A stretch of 13,939 nt of DNA from CAYRTD01 sp964426915 (GTDB lineage: Bacteria; Bacteroidota; Bacteroidia; Bacteroidales; GCA-2748055): contig CAYRTD010000110.1 of the NCBI GenBank assembly GCA_964426915.1, positions 1 to 13,939 of the forward strand, written 5' to 3'. Made by a program: the position numbers and the translations under genes. This document shows positions 8,194 to 13,939 of this stretch, piece after piece (position 1 is the stretch's first letter; each line of letters begins with the position of its first letter). Below the pieces are notes generated by a model, which worked only from the letters and a program-made list of their open reading frames with translations, was not told where the DNA came from and made no database searches.

Positions 8194-8232
8194 TAGTGTT
8201 ATTTAAAAAACAATGTTATATAAATAACACTA
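8194..8232. promoter_or_regulatory. Candidate redox-regulator operator (12-bp inverted repeat, Rex-like half-sites)
   Basis: A perfect 12-bp inverted repeat, TAGTGTTATTTA (8194-8205) and TAAATAACACTA (8221-8232), flanks a 15-bp spacer immediately upstream of the hydC -7 box. Nested in it is TGTTA-N6-TAACA (8214-8229), the core spacing of Rex operators (TTGTTAA-N4-TTAACAA). A weaker second copy, TGTTA-N6-AAACA, lies at 8197-8212, centred 17 bp away. A CRP/FNR-family regulator is an alternative, since its palindromes have the same geometry. The position fits repression or activation of the hydrogenase operon. The regulator's identity is inference. Confidence 0.4.
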
Positions 8233-8449
8233 GCTACTTCCCCGTTTTTTAAATTTTGAAGTATAACATCCTGTTTATATGATTAATACCTCTCTATTTA
8301 GACTCCTTTTTGATTAGGATAAATATTTGTTTTAGCCGGAGCAAATTTCCAAAAACCCGACTGAAATTACTCATTTACCGTAATTTATCCCGATCAGATT
8401 ATTCTTTCAGCTTCATCTATCCAATCATCCTCTTTTATGGAATATTTGT

Positions 8450-8457
8450 TAACTTTG
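8450..8457 (+). promoter_or_regulatory. Candidate -7 promoter element for the rightward operon
   Basis: TAACTTTG is a perfect TAnnTTTG match 17 bp before the ATG at 8475. No convincing -33 TTTG is seen at the expected distance. An AAAGGA ribosome-binding site at 8463-8468 sits 6 nt before that ATG. It supports starting the first rightward gene there instead of at the in-frame ATG at 8310. Confidence 0.45.
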
Positions 8458-8474
8458 TAACAAAAGGAATATTT

Positions 8475-8738
8475 ATGCCCGATAGCATTAAAGAAATCGT
8501 CATATGCCTCGGCAGTTCCTGTTTTGCCCGGGGAAATAAGAAAACCTTAATCCGCATTCAACAATATATTAAAGACCATGAACTTGAAGAATCTGTAAAG
8601 TTCAGAGGAAATCATTGTTTTGGTAAATGCAAGGACGGGCCGGTTCTGACAATAAACGGAAAAGAATACAAAGGAGTATATGAATCGGACATCATTGATA
8701 TACTTGAAAGAGATCTGGGTAAAATTAAAAGTAAATAA
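8475..8738 (+). CDS. Stand-alone thioredoxin-like [2Fe-2S] ferredoxin
   Basis: This 87-aa protein has the NuoE-type ligand set C-x4-C (C11, C16 in CLGSSC) and C-x3-C (C48, C52 in CFGKC) followed by a KDGPVLTING strand, as in the thioredoxin-like [2Fe-2S] family. The reading frame is open upstream to an ATG at 8310, but the added 55 residues resemble no domain. The AAAGGA ribosome site and the -7 box both point to the ATG at 8475. It leads an operon with the PAS-hydrogenase-like protein and the SpoIIE phosphatase, with only 2 nt to the next gene. It may deliver electrons to the degenerate hydrogenase-like sensor, or resupply the cluster that HydB's N-terminal domain has lost; both ideas are inference. 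Confidence 0.9.
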   Translation: MPDSIKEIVICLGSSCFARGNKKTLIRIQQYIKDHELEESVKFRGNHCFGKCKDGPVLTINGKEYKGVYESDIIDILERDLGKIKSK

Positions 8739-8740
8739 TT

Positions 8741-10600
8741 TTGGAGGGACTGGTTAAGATTATAGAAGACAAATGCACAATTTGTTATGCCTGCGTAAGG
8801 GCATGCCCTGTAAATGCTATAAAAGTGGAGGCTGAGCATGCTTATCCTGTTGTCATCCCGGAGCGTTGCATTGGCTGTGGAAGTTGCATTAAAGCCTGTA
8901 AGCCTGTAGCTATAATCCATTCAGACTCCCGGCCGGAAGTAAGAAAGTTGTTGAAATCCGGGAAAGATATTGCCATAGCCGTCGACCCGACCATATCGGC
9001 CGAGTTTCCCGATATAAATGATTATCGGAAATTAGTAAGAATGTTGAGGGAGCTGGGCTTTAAGTATGTTGTGGATACTGCCTTTGGTGTAGATCTGGTA
9101 GCAAATGCCTACAATCATCTCTTAAGCAGTTTTAAGGGTAAGTATTATATCTTTGCAAACGACCCTGTCGTAAATAATTATATTAAAAAATTCCAGCCTG
9201 AACTTATCTCCAACCTCGCCCCCATCGTTTCTCCCGCTATAGCAACAGCCGTTGTGATCAGGGAAATTTACGGTGATATACCGGTTGTTTTTGTCGGCCC
9301 TCTGATTGCTTCCAAAAAAAAGGAGGAAATGGGATCAGGAAAAGGGGAGTTGAACAGCGTACTCACATTTGGAGAGATGAGAGACCTTTTCAGTGAGTTT
9401 TCAATCGATCAGAAACAACTCGAATTCAGCGATTTTGACCCTCCTCATGGCAATAAAGGTCTCTTATTCCCCATAGCAGAGGGATTTCTCCAGGCAGCCG
9501 GGATCAGTCAGGACCTTATGGAGGGAAAGGTGACAACTGTGGAAGGGGAGCTGGAGATGAAAGAATCGCTTAAAGAATTTCAGGAAAGTATTGACATCAT
9601 CAATACACATTTTAATATTTTCTATAATGAGTATCTGATGGGACCAGGCACATCGAGTGGAGGTCAGAAATATATCCGTCAGGCAGAGGTGAAAAATTAT
9701 GCAAGAAAAAGAGTGAAAGAGCTGGATGCAGGGAAATGGGAGAAAATGATTGAAAAGCATTCCGGAGTTGATCTTTCCAGAACATTCAAAAGTGATGACC
9801 AGCGTCTGGCGCATCCTTCTGAAAAAGAGATCAAAGAGATCATGGATGATCTTAAAAAAGACTTTTCAGAAGACACCGGATGCGGAGCCTGTGGATATGA
9901 CAGTTGCAGGGATTTTGCCATTGCGATTGCAAAAGGTCTCGCCACAAAAGAAATGTGTAACCAGTACACCACACGCAACCGCCAGGAATACATTCAATCC
10001 CTGAAAATAAGCAATGATAAACTGGCTCAGGCTGAAAAAGCACTCAGGGAATCGGAAAGGACGGCAAGGGCTGAAAAAGAATCTGCAAAGGAAGCATCTG
10101 AGATAATAACCGCAATGTTGCAGAAGCTACCTTCAGGACTGGTGATCCTGGATGAAAAACTGAAGATTCTTCAGGCCAATCAAAGTTTTATTGATATGCT
10201 GGGTGAAGATGCACAGGAGATCAATGAAGTAATACCAGGCCTTTCAGGCGCCGATCTAAAAACATTGCTTCCCTATAGTATTTATAACCTTTTTACTTAT
10301 GTCCTGAATAATAATGAAAATATTCAAAACAGAGATATCTCCTATAATGATCAATTACTAAATGCTTCTGTTTTTGTGATCCGGAAATCCAAAATTGTAG
10401 GAGCGGTTTTTCGTGATATGTATTCACCAGAAGTGAGAAAGGAAGAGGTTATCAAAAGAGTTACCGAAGTAATCGACAAAAATCTGTCGCTCGTTCAGCA
10501 AATAGGATTTATCCTCGGAGAAGGGGCTTCTGATACAGAAAAAATGCTGAACTCAATAATTGAATTCTATAAAGATCCGGTACACAAGGATAAAAAATGA
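8741..10600 (+). CDS. Hydrogenase-fold PAS sensor lacking all H-cluster ligands (HydS2)
   Basis: This 619-aa cytoplasmic protein is collinear with HydS1 over its first 410 or so residues. It has two [4Fe-4S] ferredoxin motifs (C12/15/18/22 and C43/46/49/53), an iron-hydrogenase large-subunit fold, and an Fe-S motif CGACGYDSC (C381/384/389 plus C406). A coiled coil (about 415-455) and a PAS domain (about 455-560) replace the kinase. The H-cluster loops are emptied: SDCP becomes NDP (D141), GPC becomes GPL (L188), and CCEGC becomes FYNEY (F294, Y298). Shared landmarks FDPPH and MGPGT remain, so this is specific loss rather than general decay. It cannot bind a standard H-cluster. The start is uncertain: TTG at 8741 gives the full ferredoxin motif, but a GGAGGG sequence lies just inside it. 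It overlaps the phosphatase gene by 4 nt, which suggests that the phosphatase is its output. Confidence 0.92.
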   Translation: MEGLVKIIEDKCTICYACVRACPVNAIKVEAEHAYPVVIPERCIGCGSCIKACKPVAIIHSDSRPEVRKLLKSGKDIAIAVDPTISAEFPDINDYRKLVRMLRELGFKYVVDTAFGVDLVANAYNHLLSSFKGKYYIFANDPVVNNYIKKFQPELISNLAPIVSPAIATAVVIREIYGDIPVVFVGPLIASKKKEEMGSGKGELNSVLTFGEMRDLFSEFSIDQKQLEFSDFDPPHGNKGLLFPIAEGFLQAAGISQDLMEGKVTTVEGELEMKESLKEFQESIDIINTHFNIFYNEYLMGPGTSSGGQKYIRQAEVKNYARKRVKELDAGKWEKMIEKHSGVDLSRTFKSDDQRLAHPSEKEIKEIMDDLKKDFSEDTGCGACGYDSCRDFAIAIAKGLATKEMCNQYTTRNRQEYIQSLKISNDKLAQAEKALRESERTARAEKESAKEASEIITAMLQKLPSGLVILDEKLKILQANQSFIDMLGEDAQEINEVIPGLSGADLKTLLPYSIYNLFTYVLNNNENIQNRDISYNDQLLNASVFVIRKSKIVGAVFRDMYSPEVRKEEVIKRVTEVIDKNLSLVQQIGFILGEGASDTEKMLNSIIEFYKDPVHKDKK

Positions 10601-11781
10601 GAGGCAATTTCCATATAGACGTGAATTGTTCACAAAAGAACTACGGCGAAGAACGTATATGCGGGGATGTTTTTCTATCCCGCAAACTGAAGGAAGAAGA
10701 CCGTACCATCATTGTTCTTTCAGACGGCATGGGTCATGGAGTGAAAGCAAATATTCTCGCCACCCTCACTTCAACAATGGCGCTTAACTTCACCAGTGAG
10801 CATAAAGAGCCTGAGAAAATAGCCGAAATGATCATGAACACGCTTCCAGTCTGTTCTGAGAGAAAAATGAGCTATTCAACTTTTACAATCGTAGACATTG
10901 AACCTGACGGAAACGTAAATATTATCGAATACGATAACCCGCAGACCATTATAATGAGGAAAAACAAGGTATTTGATCCGGAATGGAACTGCATTATTAT
11001 GAAAAGTGATAAGAATGCGGGCAAAGAAATAAAATCCTGTAGTTTTTATCCTCAGAAAGAAGACCGTATTTTGATATGCACCGATGGAATTTCTCAGGCA
11101 GGTTTGGGAACGGACAAATATCCTTTTGGCTGGGGTATGGATAACATGAAAGAATATGCGGCCAGGCTGATTGATAATAATCACCGTATTTCTGCGCGGC
11201 GTTTGGCAGGGAAGATCGTTAGCATGGCTCATAAGATTGATGGATACTTTAGTCGCGACGATACAAGTACAGCGGTTATATATTTCAGGGAGCCCCGTAA
11301 ACTCCTGGTATGCACAGGGCCACCCTATGAAGAGGAGAATGATAAGAAACTGGCAGACAGGGTGAAAAATTTCCAGGGAAGAAAAATAATTTCCGGAGCT
11401 ACAACCGCAGATATTATCGGGAGGGAACTCAATATTGAAATAGAAGATACTATGAATTTCGACGATCCTGATCTCCCTCCCCTTTCAAAAATGGATGGTA
11501 TTGATCTGGTTTCTGAAGGCATCCTTACCCTTACAAAAGTAAACCGTATATTAAAAGAATACAATTCAGCCTATCAGCCGGGGAAAGGTCCTGCGGATAA
11601 AATGGTGGAACTGTTCCGGAAAAGTGATGAGATTCACTTTATTATAGGCACCAGGATAAATATCGCCCATCAGGATCCAAGTCTTCCGGTAGATCTGGAG
11701 ATCAGGCGCACCGTGGTAAAAAGAATCGGAAGATTGCTTGAAGAAAAATTTCTAAAAACGGTTACTATTGATTACATCTGA
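10597..11781 (+). CDS. SpoIIE/PP2C-family serine/threonine phosphatase with C-terminal extension
   Basis: This 394-aa protein has a PP2C-like SpoIIE phosphatase domain over about residues 1-232. Metal-binding acidic residues are visible at D24 (CGDVF), D43 (SDGMGHG), D163 (CTDGIS) and D222/D223 (SRDDTSTAV), so catalysis looks intact. The remaining 160 or so residues, beginning KLLVCTGPPYEEENDKK and containing ISGATTADIIGREL, match no domain I can name. No transmembrane segment or sensor domain is present. Its ATG overlaps the stop of HydS2 (ATGA), a strong sign of coupled translation and joint action. SpoIIE phosphatases usually act on phospho-serine anti-sigma antagonists, but no STAS protein or anti-sigma kinase is encoded here, so the substrate is unknown. 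Confidence 0.92.
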   Translation: MRGNFHIDVNCSQKNYGEERICGDVFLSRKLKEEDRTIIVLSDGMGHGVKANILATLTSTMALNFTSEHKEPEKIAEMIMNTLPVCSERKMSYSTFTIVDIEPDGNVNIIEYDNPQTIIMRKNKVFDPEWNCIIMKSDKNAGKEIKSCSFYPQKEDRILICTDGISQAGLGTDKYPFGWGMDNMKEYAARLIDNNHRISARRLAGKIVSMAHKIDGYFSRDDTSTAVIYFREPRKLLVCTGPPYEEENDKKLADRVKNFQGRKIISGATTADIIGRELNIEIEDTMNFDDPDLPPLSKMDGIDLVSEGILTLTKVNRILKEYNSAYQPGKGPADKMVELFRKSDEIHFIIGTRINIAHQDPSLPVDLEIRRTVVKRIGRLLEEKFLKTVTIDYI

Positions 11782-11799
11782 CCCGGATCAAATTGTGAT

Positions 11800-12240
11800 C
11801 TACCTCTTCTCTGCAAAGTTCTTAAAATCTTTCATGATCTTCATCGTCTGCTTTTTAAAAGCAGAAGGCATGAAGAAAGCCATTAATCGTAAAAAGCCTC
11901 TGAACCTGAAAATGTATTTCGCCTCCCATAGCGTTCGCCCTTCCTCTTTTTGAATGAAACTGCTTTTTACCTGACTCCACAACTCATTAGTTTCATAGAT
12001 TGCCGTATATTCGTCGGGTAGATTCCTGGAAACGACAGTTTCTGTTATTTTCAGTATCCTTTTGCCCATTCTCATCCGGTAGAATATTTTTCTTTTTGAT
12101 TCAGGCTGACCGGGTTCACCACTCAGATTCTCAACATGAATAAAGGCCTTATGCCATCTTTTGAGTTTATCCTGATCAGTAAACAATTCTACAACTTTTG
12201 TCCTTGATTGATGTATGGCAATTGATCTGGTATATTTCAT
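11800..12240 (-). CDS. SRPBCC-fold (START/polyketide cyclase-like) protein
   Basis: This 146-aa protein begins MKYTRSIAIHQSRTKVVELFTDQDKLKRWHKAF, the typical opening strand and helix of the SRPBCC lipid/ligand-binding superfamily. The amphipathic C-terminal helix reads RLMAFFMPSAFKKQTMKIMKDFKNFA. The ligand or activity cannot be read from the sequence. The frame is open upstream to 12420, but that extension runs through a terminator and the end of the neighbouring RRM gene, so I use the ATG at 12238-12240. It is convergent with the phosphatase gene (18-nt gap) and probably unrelated to hydrogen metabolism. Confidence 0.8.
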   Translation of the reverse strand: MKYTRSIAIHQSRTKVVELFTDQDKLKRWHKAFIHVENLSGEPGQPESKRKIFYRMRMGKRILKITETVVSRNLPDEYTAIYETNELWSQVKSSFIQKEEGRTLWEAKYIFRFRGFLRLMAFFMPSAFKKQTMKIMKDFKNFAEKR

Positions 12241-12257
12241 AGCAAGTAATATATCAG

Positions 12258-12286
12258 AAAAAAAAACCATCCCCTTAGGAGATGGT
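12258..12286 (-). terminator. Intrinsic terminator of the RRM protein gene
   Basis: Read on the minus strand, ACCATC pairs with GATGGT around a short internal loop and GG/CC extension, and nine T residues follow immediately. It lies about 60 nt downstream of the RRM stop codon and just before the SRPBCC start. The stem is 6 bp plus 2 bp after a mismatch, with a TAA loop. Confidence 0.8.
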
Positions 12287-12346
12287 AAATAAGAGAATAA
12301 GAATAATACAATTGTTATTTCAACAATTTCCGGATAGTACAAAAAA

Positions 12347-12616
12347 CTACCTGTAATTTCTTCCACGGTCATCAGACCTTTCACGGGCCTTATTGACCTT
12401 GATGTTTCTGCCACCGACATCAGTGTCGTTCAAAGCGGCAATAGCTGCATTTGCTTCTTCGTCGTCAGACATTTCCACAAAACCGAAACCTTTGCTTCGT
12501 CCAGAATATTTGTCTAAAATAATTTTGGCTGAAACTACTTCGCCAAATTCTTCGAAAATTTGTCTTAATTCATCTTCCGTAAGATTGTAATTAAGATTAC
12601 CTACATAAATGTTCAT
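12347..12616 (-). CDS. Small RRM-domain RNA-binding protein
   Basis: This 89-aa protein is a single RNA recognition motif with RNP2 (IYVGNL, residues 3-8) and RNP1 (KGFGFVEM, residues 42-49), ending in a short basic, glycine/arginine-containing tail (ARERSDDRGRNYR). It should bind single-stranded RNA in the cytoplasm. Proteins of this size are common in Bacteroidetes and cyanobacteria, often as global post-transcriptional or cold-response factors; the role here is not shown. The frame extends 24 residues upstream, but MNIYVGNL is the normal RRM start. It has its own promoter-like element and terminator, so it is monocistronic. Confidence 0.93.
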   Translation of the reverse strand: MNIYVGNLNYNLTEDELRQIFEEFGEVVSAKIILDKYSGRSKGFGFVEMSDDEEANAAIAALNDTDVGGRNIKVNKARERSDDRGRNYR

Positions 12617-12644
12617 AAAAAAAATAAATAAATAATTAACATAC

Positions 12645-12652
12645 CAAAGGTA
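12645..12652 (-). promoter_or_regulatory. Candidate -7 promoter element for the RRM gene
   Basis: The minus-strand sequence TACCTTTG fits the TAnnTTTG consensus and lies about 28 bp upstream of the RRM ATG. An AT-rich leader follows. No -33 element is seen at the expected spacing. Confidence 0.5.
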
Positions 12653-12849
12653 TAGCTTTTTTTTTGGTATTTCATAAGATACGGTCAATTAATTCATATT
12701 TTAGGGGTTAATACCAGAGCTTTTCACATATAACTCCCCATGCTATCACCATGATTAACTGTCACTTAAACTTATATTCAACATTATTAAAGAGCGTGCA
12801 ATAAAAAAATGACCGAAATGTAATATTTTGATTGCTAAATGATTGCATA

Positions 12850-12983
12850 TTTAGTGACCGTCACTAAAGTCAAGTGTTTGATTAAGAACCGAAACGCCAA
12901 TTGGCGGTATGCTCAGCGAAGCTAAAGTTCAGTATCAAAGCCTGGAGGCTGTCTAAAAAGTAATAATCTTTTTAAACACCCTC
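12850..12983. repeat. Dispersed repeat copy plus long imperfect hairpin
   Basis: The interval holds TTAGTGACCGTCACTAAAG with perfect 8-bp arms (12850-12857 and 12861-12868), matching 52-75 in the left-edge repeat at 21 of 24 positions. It also has a CGCCAATTGGCG palindrome (12895-12906) and a 39-nt imperfect hairpin at 12945-12983 whose arms match at 14 of 16 positions. The hairpin lies 15 nt beyond the permease stop codon and could end that transcript. Between 12689 and 12849 I see no gene or clear signal. Confidence 0.6.
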
Positions 12984-12998
12984 TTACGACCGACTCTT

Positions 12999-13939
12999 TT
13001 ACTCATATCGGAGACTCTTCACCGGATTTTGCAATGAAGTTCTTATTGCATGGTAACCTGCTGTTATTAAAGATATTATGATTAACATTAAAGCGATAAC
13101 CAAAATAGCCATGTAAGATAATTCTATCCGGTATGGAAAGTTATTCAGCCAGTTTCTTATAAGGTACCATGCGACAGGAAACCCAACGGATATGGCAATT
13201 ATCATCATGAACAACACTTCTTTTATAAGTAACCAGATAATTTGATAAATCCTTGCACCATTCACTCTCCTTACTCCAATTTCCTTTGTCCGTTGCTGAT
13301 AGATAATTCCTGTTAAAGCCCATAAGCCCAGACAGGATAATACCAGGGCGATGATTCCCAGAATTTTTCCGAGATTTTTTAATTTTATTTCATTCTTGTA
13401 AATCTGTTCGTAAAGATCTTCAATAAAAGTATATTCAAAAGGGAATCCTGGATAGATTTCATCCCAGCTTTGTTTCAGGAAATCAAGCATCTCCTCTGTT
13501 CTTGCAGTGTCATATCGTACCTGGGCACTGAAAAGCCAGAAACTTTTCTGAAAAAAGACATATGGTTTAATCTCCCTTTTCATTGAAGAAGGTTGGAAAT
13601 CTTCGACAACTCCGACAATTTTACCGCCATTGAACAGGTTCTTGTCACCATAATTGAAGATCAGGCTAAAATCTTTACCAGGAACCTCCTCAGCTTTCCA
13701 TCCCAAAAAATGAAGAGCACTTTCATTTAAAATATAATTCTCATTCAGACTGTCATTTCCAGTGTAATCGGGAAAATTTGTCCCGGCAATTAGGCTCAAA
13801 TCATAAAAACTGAAATAGTTATCATCAACAGGATAAACATAAAGATGCCTCCCCTCCATTTCCGGAGAAGTCCCGTCGGTTTCGAAAGGCATTGTATCCA
13901 TATTTTCATCTGCCGGAGCTTCAAAACTGGAAGTGACAT
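12999..13939 (-). CDS. FtsX/MacB-type ABC transporter permease (C-terminal part, cut by window edge)
   Basis: The frame is open to the window end, so the gene is partial and about 313 codons are visible. An extracytoplasmic MacB-type periplasmic-core segment (HLYVYPVDDNYFSFYDLSLIAG, then NESALHFLGW, IVGVVEDFQ) precedes three predicted transmembrane helices. The first is LGKILGIIALVLSCLGLWAL, and the other two cover EVLFMMIIAISVGFPVAW and MAILVIALMLIIISLI. The cytoplasmic loop motif KEIGVRRVNGA and the closing NPVKSLRYE are hallmarks of the FtsX permease C terminus. Full-length Bacteroidetes homologues are typically about 800 residues. An internal ATG at 13901 is not a real start. The substrate is unknown, and the gene appears unconnected with the hydrogenase cluster. 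Confidence 0.88.
   Translation of the reverse strand, partial: VTSSFEAPADENMDTMPFETDGTSPEMEGRHLYVYPVDDNYFSFYDLSLIAGTNFPDYTGNDSLNENYILNESALHFLGWKAEEVPGKDFSLIFNYGDKNLFNGGKIVGVVEDFQPSSMKREIKPYVFFQKSFWLFSAQVRYDTARTEEMLDFLKQSWDEIYPGFPFEYTFIEDLYEQIYKNEIKLKNLGKILGIIALVLSCLGLWALTGIIYQQRTKEIGVRRVNGARIYQIIWLLIKEVLFMMIIAISVGFPVAWYLIRNWLNNFPYRIELSYMAILVIALMLIIISLITAGYHAIRTSLQNPVKSLRYE

Noticed and set aside
8310..8474. N-terminal 55-residue extension of the small ferredoxin
   Set aside because: It has no recognisable domain and overlaps the -7 box and ribosome site. The ATG at 8475 gives the normal family start.
11786..11800. GATCA-AATTG-TGATC hairpin between the convergent phosphatase and SRPBCC genes as a terminator
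   Set aside because: The stem is only 5 bp with no T-tract on either strand.
12241..12420. 60-residue N-terminal extension of the SRPBCC protein
   Set aside because: It would run through an intrinsic terminator and overlap the 3' end of the RRM gene. The ATG at 12240 begins with the family's first strand.
12617..12688. 24-residue N-terminal extension of the RRM protein
   Set aside because: It covers the probable promoter and AT-rich leader. MNIYVGNL is the standard start of the fold.

Overview
The window looks like a chromosomal segment of an anaerobic or facultatively anaerobic Bacteroidetes bacterium (Bacteroidales/Marinilabiliales type). The evidence is moderate AT richness, start sites with A-rich leaders and mostly weak Shine-Dalgarno sequences, three perfect Bacteroidetes-type -7 boxes (TAnnTTTG), a small RRM RNA-binding protein, and an FtsX/MacB-type permease of the kind expanded in this phylum. 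Species assignment is inference.

The core, about 210-11781, is a [FeFe]-hydrogenase locus arranged around a divergent promoter region (8154-8474). Leftward (minus strand) are hydC (NuoE-like), hydB (NuoF-like) and hydA (catalytic [FeFe] hydrogenase), which together match a trimeric, NAD(H)-linked, probably electron-bifurcating group A3 enzyme. They are followed by a second hydrogenase-like protein fused directly to a histidine kinase (here HydS1), a stand-alone receiver protein, and a receiver-histidine kinase hybrid. Rightward (plus strand) are an 87-aa thioredoxin-like [2Fe-2S] protein, a third hydrogenase-like protein carrying a PAS domain (here HydS2), and a SpoIIE/PP2C-type phosphatase, packed with a 2-nt gap and a 4-nt ATGA overlap.

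The three hydrogenase-fold proteins form a graded series. HydA has every catalytic motif. HydS1 keeps all four H-cluster cysteines but has Asp in place of the proton-relay cysteine, as expected for an H2 or redox sensor. HydS2 has lost all four H-cluster cysteines yet keeps three ferredoxin-type cluster sites and the overall fold. My interpretation is a two-armed signalling module reporting H2 or ferredoxin redox state: one arm is a His-Asp phosphorelay, the other a serine/threonine phosphatase. No regulator here has a recognisable DNA-binding domain, so the final outputs are outside the window or are not transcriptional.

The right flank (11800-13939) looks unrelated: an SRPBCC-fold protein, an RRM RNA-binding protein with a clear intrinsic terminator, and the C-terminal part of an ABC-transporter permease that runs off the window. 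Intergenic DNA at 1-216, 5500-5718 and 12850-12983 carries members of a dispersed palindrome-rich repeat family. The left edge appears to enter a tandem array of it, and one copy supplies the stop codon of the receiver-kinase gene.
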